Assembly (NCBI GenBank): GCA_963828015.1
Contig: CAWHCD010000002.1
Location: 185,878-249,877, forward strand
Reading direction: 5' to 3'
DNA: 64,000 bases
DNA from: CAVPUA01 sp963828015
Lineage (GTDB): Bacteria > Actinomycetota > Actinomycetes > Mycobacteriales > Jatrophihabitantaceae
Shown: positions 62,316 through 64,000 of the stretch, piece by piece
Layout of the letters: every line of letters starts with the position of its first letter
Position numbering within the stretch: the stretch's first letter is position 1
The notes under the pieces: generated by a model
What the model was told of the DNA's origin: nothing
Seen by the model: only the letters and a program-made list of their open reading frames with translations
The model's database searches: none
Program-made: the position numbers and the translations under genes

Positions 62316-62954
62316 TTACTGCTGCGTGAATGTGTTGGCGGAGTTCGCCAGCGCGGCGATCGCTGTGTCATTCAAGGAAGAAAGCTCAGATGGCCGAGGC
62401 AGGATGTACTCGAAGAGGGATGCGGCGTCCGGCGCGGCCGTGAGGAGTTGCTGTAGGTCAGCAAGTGCGGCTGCCTGATCGGGATGGGATGCGAGGAAGT
62501 CGTCTGCGACGGCCGTCGCGCCCAGGGCGGGGTCTGACAGCGCCCGGTTGCCGACAGCTCGGGTGAACAGCTCATCACCGGATTGGTTAGCCGTGTCGTA
62601 CAACGCCTGAGCTTGGCCGGCGCTGCTGAGTTGGCCAGCCCGTTGTTGCGCGTCGCGGAAGTTCATCGCGAGCGCGGCCTGTTCAGCAGGTGTGCTGCCC
62701 TTGGTGAGGTCGTCGATGCCGAACGCGGCCCGCTTCGCAGCTGCGACTTGCGCGGCTTTGGCCTGCGGTGCGTTCGAGTTGAGGTCGGCCATCTGTTGAT
62801 GCGCAGCGACGTAGCTCTGCGCGATCAACGACTTGGCCGCTGCGGGGTTGAGTTCCTTACGGTTCCTGATTTTGTCGACCTGCGCCGATAGGGCGTCGCG
62901 GACCTTATCGGCGGGACGGTCCCACGCGGGGCCTTCGCCGAGTGGGTTATCCAA
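62316..62954 (-). CDS. Hypothetical prophage protein, Ala/Gln-rich helical
   Basis: 212 residues, TTG start at 62954 (MDNPLGEGPAWDRPADKVRD). Nearly all helical and rich in Ala, Gln and Asp: SYVAAHQQMADLNSNAPQAK, NFRDAQQRAGQLSSAGQAQA, DDFLASHPDQAAALADLQQL. Such low-complexity helices occur in scaffold or tape-like structural proteins, but no family match is claimed. It follows the HTH gene by 25 bases on the same strand. Confidence 0.6.
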   Translation of the reverse strand: MDNPLGEGPAWDRPADKVRDALSAQVDKIRNRKELNPAAAKSLIAQSYVAAHQQMADLNSNAPQAKAAQVAAAKRAAFGIDDLTKGSTPAEQAALAMNFRDAQQRAGQLSSAGQAQALYDTANQSGDELFTRAVGNRALSDPALGATAVADDFLASHPDQAAALADLQQLLTAAPDAASLFEYILPRPSELSSLNDTAIAALANSANTFTQQ

Positions 62955-62979
62955 CGTGCGATTCCCTGAATCGGTGAAC

Positions 62980-63399
62980 TCATGCTGCTGTCGCCTTCCG
63001 CTTGTAAACGTTGATGTCGTGGGTGTCGATCAGCCAGACAGCCCCTGACCGTTTGGCCTTGAGTCGTCCGGCGGCGATCGCCTTGCGCACTGCGCGGTCA
63101 GTGATGCCAAGCTGTGCGGCTGCTTCAGTGACCGTCAACGTTGACGATTCCTCGATCAGCGCGGCCGTGTCGGTTTCGGTTCCGTCTGCGGAACCTTGGC
63201 CGGAACCGGCGAGGTGGTGCACGGCTACGTAGTGAAGTTTCGCGAGGACGTCATCGATGCCGGGATCGACGCCACGGCACGCGACGTGTTTGGTTGCTAG
63301 GTTCGTGTGCTGCTCGAGCCATGCCGCCGCCCAACCGGGGACTTCAACAGAAGGCCCGTCCAGACCGAGCAGACCCGCGACGCCCGGCGTGGGCCTCAC
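62980..63399 (-). CDS. Excisionase/MerR-like helix-turn-helix protein
   Basis: 139 residues from GTG 63399, which overlaps the stop of the upstream tail gene (GTGA). The C-terminal 50 residues are a small HTH: LTVTEAAAQLGITDRAVRKA and IAAGRLKAKRSGAVWLIDTH, as in excisionase-family or helix-turn-helix 17 domains. The N-terminal part (PGWAAAWLEQHTNLATKHVA, DVLAKLHYVAVHHLAG) is unknown. May be a small phage regulator or DNA-binding packaging helper. Confidence 0.72.
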   Translation of the reverse strand: MRPTPGVAGLLGLDGPSVEVPGWAAAWLEQHTNLATKHVACRGVDPGIDDVLAKLHYVAVHHLAGSGQGSADGTETDTAALIEESSTLTVTEAAAQLGITDRAVRKAIAAGRLKAKRSGAVWLIDTHDINVYKRKATAA

Positions 63400-64000
63400 C
63401 GTAGCCAAAGGATGCTGGCGCTGACGTGTGCGTTGCCCCCTGGTCCAGCCGGCGATGCTGGCGGAGCTGTCCCCGGTGATTACGAACGTTCCCCCGCCTA
63501 TGAGGCCGGTAAGGGTCTGCGCCGAACTCGCTGTGACGCTGCAGCCGAGGGAAGGCCCAGCCGCGCTGACGGCGAGCTGAGCGCCAGCAGTGCCAGCGAT
63601 AGTCACCCGGCCATCCATGAAGCCGCCAGATGCGCCGGATGTAGCGCCTACGGCGGCGACAGCCATCACCAAGGCTTTCGAGAAGCCACTCGGGACAGTG
63701 ACGGTCGTACTGACCAGCGCGGTGATGGTCGTCGGCATTGACAGCCCGGTGACATTCGCGTCGGCGACCGACACCGACACCGGGCTAACCAGCGCTGCGT
63801 TGTTTACAGATGCGTTCGGCAGGACCAGTGAGCCGGCGATCGTCGTTGAGCCCGTAACGTTGAGCGCTCCCTGCCGATCGCGATGTTTCCACCGAACGCG
63901 GCGTTACCGCTTGGGCCGTCCAGGCCGTAACCGGCGGTGCCTGGATTGCCGGCGGCGACGTTGCCGTTGAACGACGGCGCCTGGATCGTTCCCGTCGAGA
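63396..64000 (-). CDS. Phage tail-type structural protein, 5' partial, two frame breaks
   Basis: Runs from the window edge leftward. Gly/Asn/Ser-rich beta sequence: STGTIQAPSFNGNVAAGNPG and YGLDGPSGNAAFGGNIAIG, then after a break near 63868 LNVTGSTTIAGSLVLPNASV, VAAVGATSGASGGFMDGRVT and GGGTFVITGDSSASIAG. A second break near 63445 gives PGGNAHVSASILWLR and a stop at 63396, which overlaps the next start by 4 bases and so supports the repair. Resembles C-terminal domains of actinophage tail or minor structural proteins. The start is outside the window. Confidence 0.65.

Noticed and set aside
63396..63780. One protein joining tail-type sequence to the helix-turn-helix domain
   Set aside because: A one-base repair near 63445 gives the tail gene a natural end whose stop overlaps a GTG start (GTGA) of a separate HTH gene.

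Overview
The window is high-GC DNA that reads as the chromosome of an actinomycete (Actinomycetota). The signs are F420-type oxidoreductases, a 13E12/DUF222-HNH gene family with actinobacterial LexA boxes, an aerobic B12 pathway laid out as in mycobacteria and relatives, many GTG starts and 4-base ATGA/GTGA overlaps. Genus cannot be fixed from the sequence alone.

Layout. 1-3.1 kb: an MFS exporter and two F420-type redox genes. 3.1-4.5 kb: an intact SOS-type DUF222-HNH gene. 5.2-6.5 kb: an IS110-family insertion sequence. 6.5-7.8 kb: a reductase, a DUF7144 membrane protein and a C2H2-like mini-protein. 7.9-10.6 kb: acetate uptake and activation (satP-acs). 10.9-13.9 kb: a receiver/thioredoxin-reductase-like protein coupled to a cap-domain histidine kinase. 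13.9-19.8 kb: DoxX, MBL hydrolase, membrane, hemerythrin and flippase-like genes.

19.9-47.8 kb is a large cobalamin locus: cobD, cobQ, cobN, cobG, cobH, cobIJ, cobK, cobF, cobM, cobL, a ChlI/ChlD-type chelatase subunit, cobO, cobB, cobC, cobT, a cobA-cobU fusion and cobS, plus a phosphatase that could be the alpha-ribazole phosphatase. A cobalamin riboswitch heads the chelatase-cobO-cobB-cobC-cobT-cobAU-cobS operon. Two insertions interrupt the locus: a DeoR/DUF4406 divergent pair, and a second DUF222-HNH gene that has itself been split by a 3.07-kb serine-integrase element. The element carries a leucine-rich-repeat protein and small unknown genes. Its att sites can be read to the base: joining the flanks restores the HNH frame exactly.

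47.8-54.4 kb holds an SMR pump, an APC permease, a HerA-like ATPase, a MalT/LuxR-type regulator and small membrane proteins. A tRNA-Val (CAC) at 54.4 kb opens an accessory region that runs to the right edge. It holds DUF6907 proteins, a second DUF7144 gene between direct repeats, a KOW-plus-HTH regulator, and a right-to-left prophage-like block (tail protein, HTH protein, HNH, small and large terminase, small unknowns) with a third LexA-like box.

Quality note. Single-base indels break the frame of many conserved genes, mainly at 8.2-10.6 kb (acs, satP) and 20.4-26.1 kb (cobD, cobQ, PH-like gene, cobN), with isolated cases at about 27.1, 34.8, 39.36, 46.35, 63.45 and 63.87 kb. The density in the two clusters and the easy restoration of frame favour consensus error over pseudogenes there, so those genes are annotated as single genes with disrupted frames.
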